Shown here one piece after another: positions 63,868-64,000 of a stretch of DNA of 64,000 bases. The translations under genes were made by a program, and so were the position numbers. Source of the DNA: Gadus chalcogrammus (taxonomy: Eukaryota > Chordata > Actinopteri > Gadiformes > Gadidae); assembly GCF_026213295.1 (NCBI RefSeq), contig NC_079426.1:28561102-28625101 (forward strand), read 5' to 3'. The notes under the pieces are model-generated. The model was not told the DNA's origin. It did no database searches and saw only the letters and a list, made by a program, of their open reading frames with translations. Each line of letters begins with the position of its first letter. Position 1 is the first letter of the stretch.

Positions 63868-64000
63868 CCACAGAGTCACTGAGTCATCAGTCCTCTCAGT
63901 GATGTGTGGTGCGCACGCTCGCGCGTGCATGCGTGTGTGTATGTGTTTTTGCGTGTGTGTGTTTGTGTTTTTTTGTCTGTGTGTATGTGTTACCAGGCTT

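Overview
The window is a stretch of a repeat-rich vertebrate nuclear genome, almost certainly a teleost fish. It has short GT-AG exons in long introns, many (AC)n and (GA)n microsatellites, L2-type LINE 3' ends, tRNA-derived SINEs, hAT and Harbinger elements with clean target-site duplications, and one 100-bp N gap (63050-63149). Nothing looks bacterial, and there is no CRISPR array, operon or phage module. The species cannot be fixed from sequence alone.

The one real gene runs on the + strand from about 5.6 kb to 48.9 kb and is the mechanosensitive ion channel PIEZO1 (piezo1). I placed 45 exons from splice sites, phase continuity and similarity to vertebrate PIEZO1, plus one doubtful short exon. 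Together they give about 2,150 residues, from roughly residue 400 of the vertebrate protein to the stop codon at 48853-48855. The first ~400 residues are not visible and should lie upstream of base 1. In order the exons encode: blade transmembrane units (5755-20012), beam and charged linkers (19847-36810), the last blade unit (37177-39422), anchor (39600-40076), outer pore helix (44440-44625), extracellular cap (44600-47760), inner helix (47760-48081) and C-terminal domain (48727-48855).

The gene model has several one-base frame breaks: 7058-7138, a cluster in 7234-7417, the 27180/27273 junction, 36694-36810 and 46017-46138. The flanking protein and splice sites are well preserved, so base-level assembly errors are likelier than pseudogene decay, but both are possible. 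One intron (18788) uses a GC donor.

Everything else is intronic or flanking repeat. 1-5500: tandem or dispersed repeats, a foldback element, an L2 end and a DNA transposon. Introns: paired hAT copies (9383-10517 and 28200-29922), three further hAT insertions with 8-bp duplications (27692-28185, 35244-36252, 42020-42704), a Harbinger element (21085-22127), a transposon nested inside another (25081-26925), multi-arm inverted repeats (15302-15731, 30660-31793), a 1-kb GT-rich minisatellite (37692-38704) and a TTAA-flanked MITE against the last exon (48211-48699). 48.9-64 kb, downstream of the gene: L2 and other LINE fragments, including a LINE inserted in a LINE that itself carries a 58-bp LINE fragment; a 385-bp foldback; a decayed Harbinger element with Myb/SANT-like and transposase-like remnants (56573-58128); and (GA)n/(AC)n blocks. 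No other host gene was recognised. Two small exon-like signals (59150-59289 minus, 60657-60749 plus) remain unassigned.
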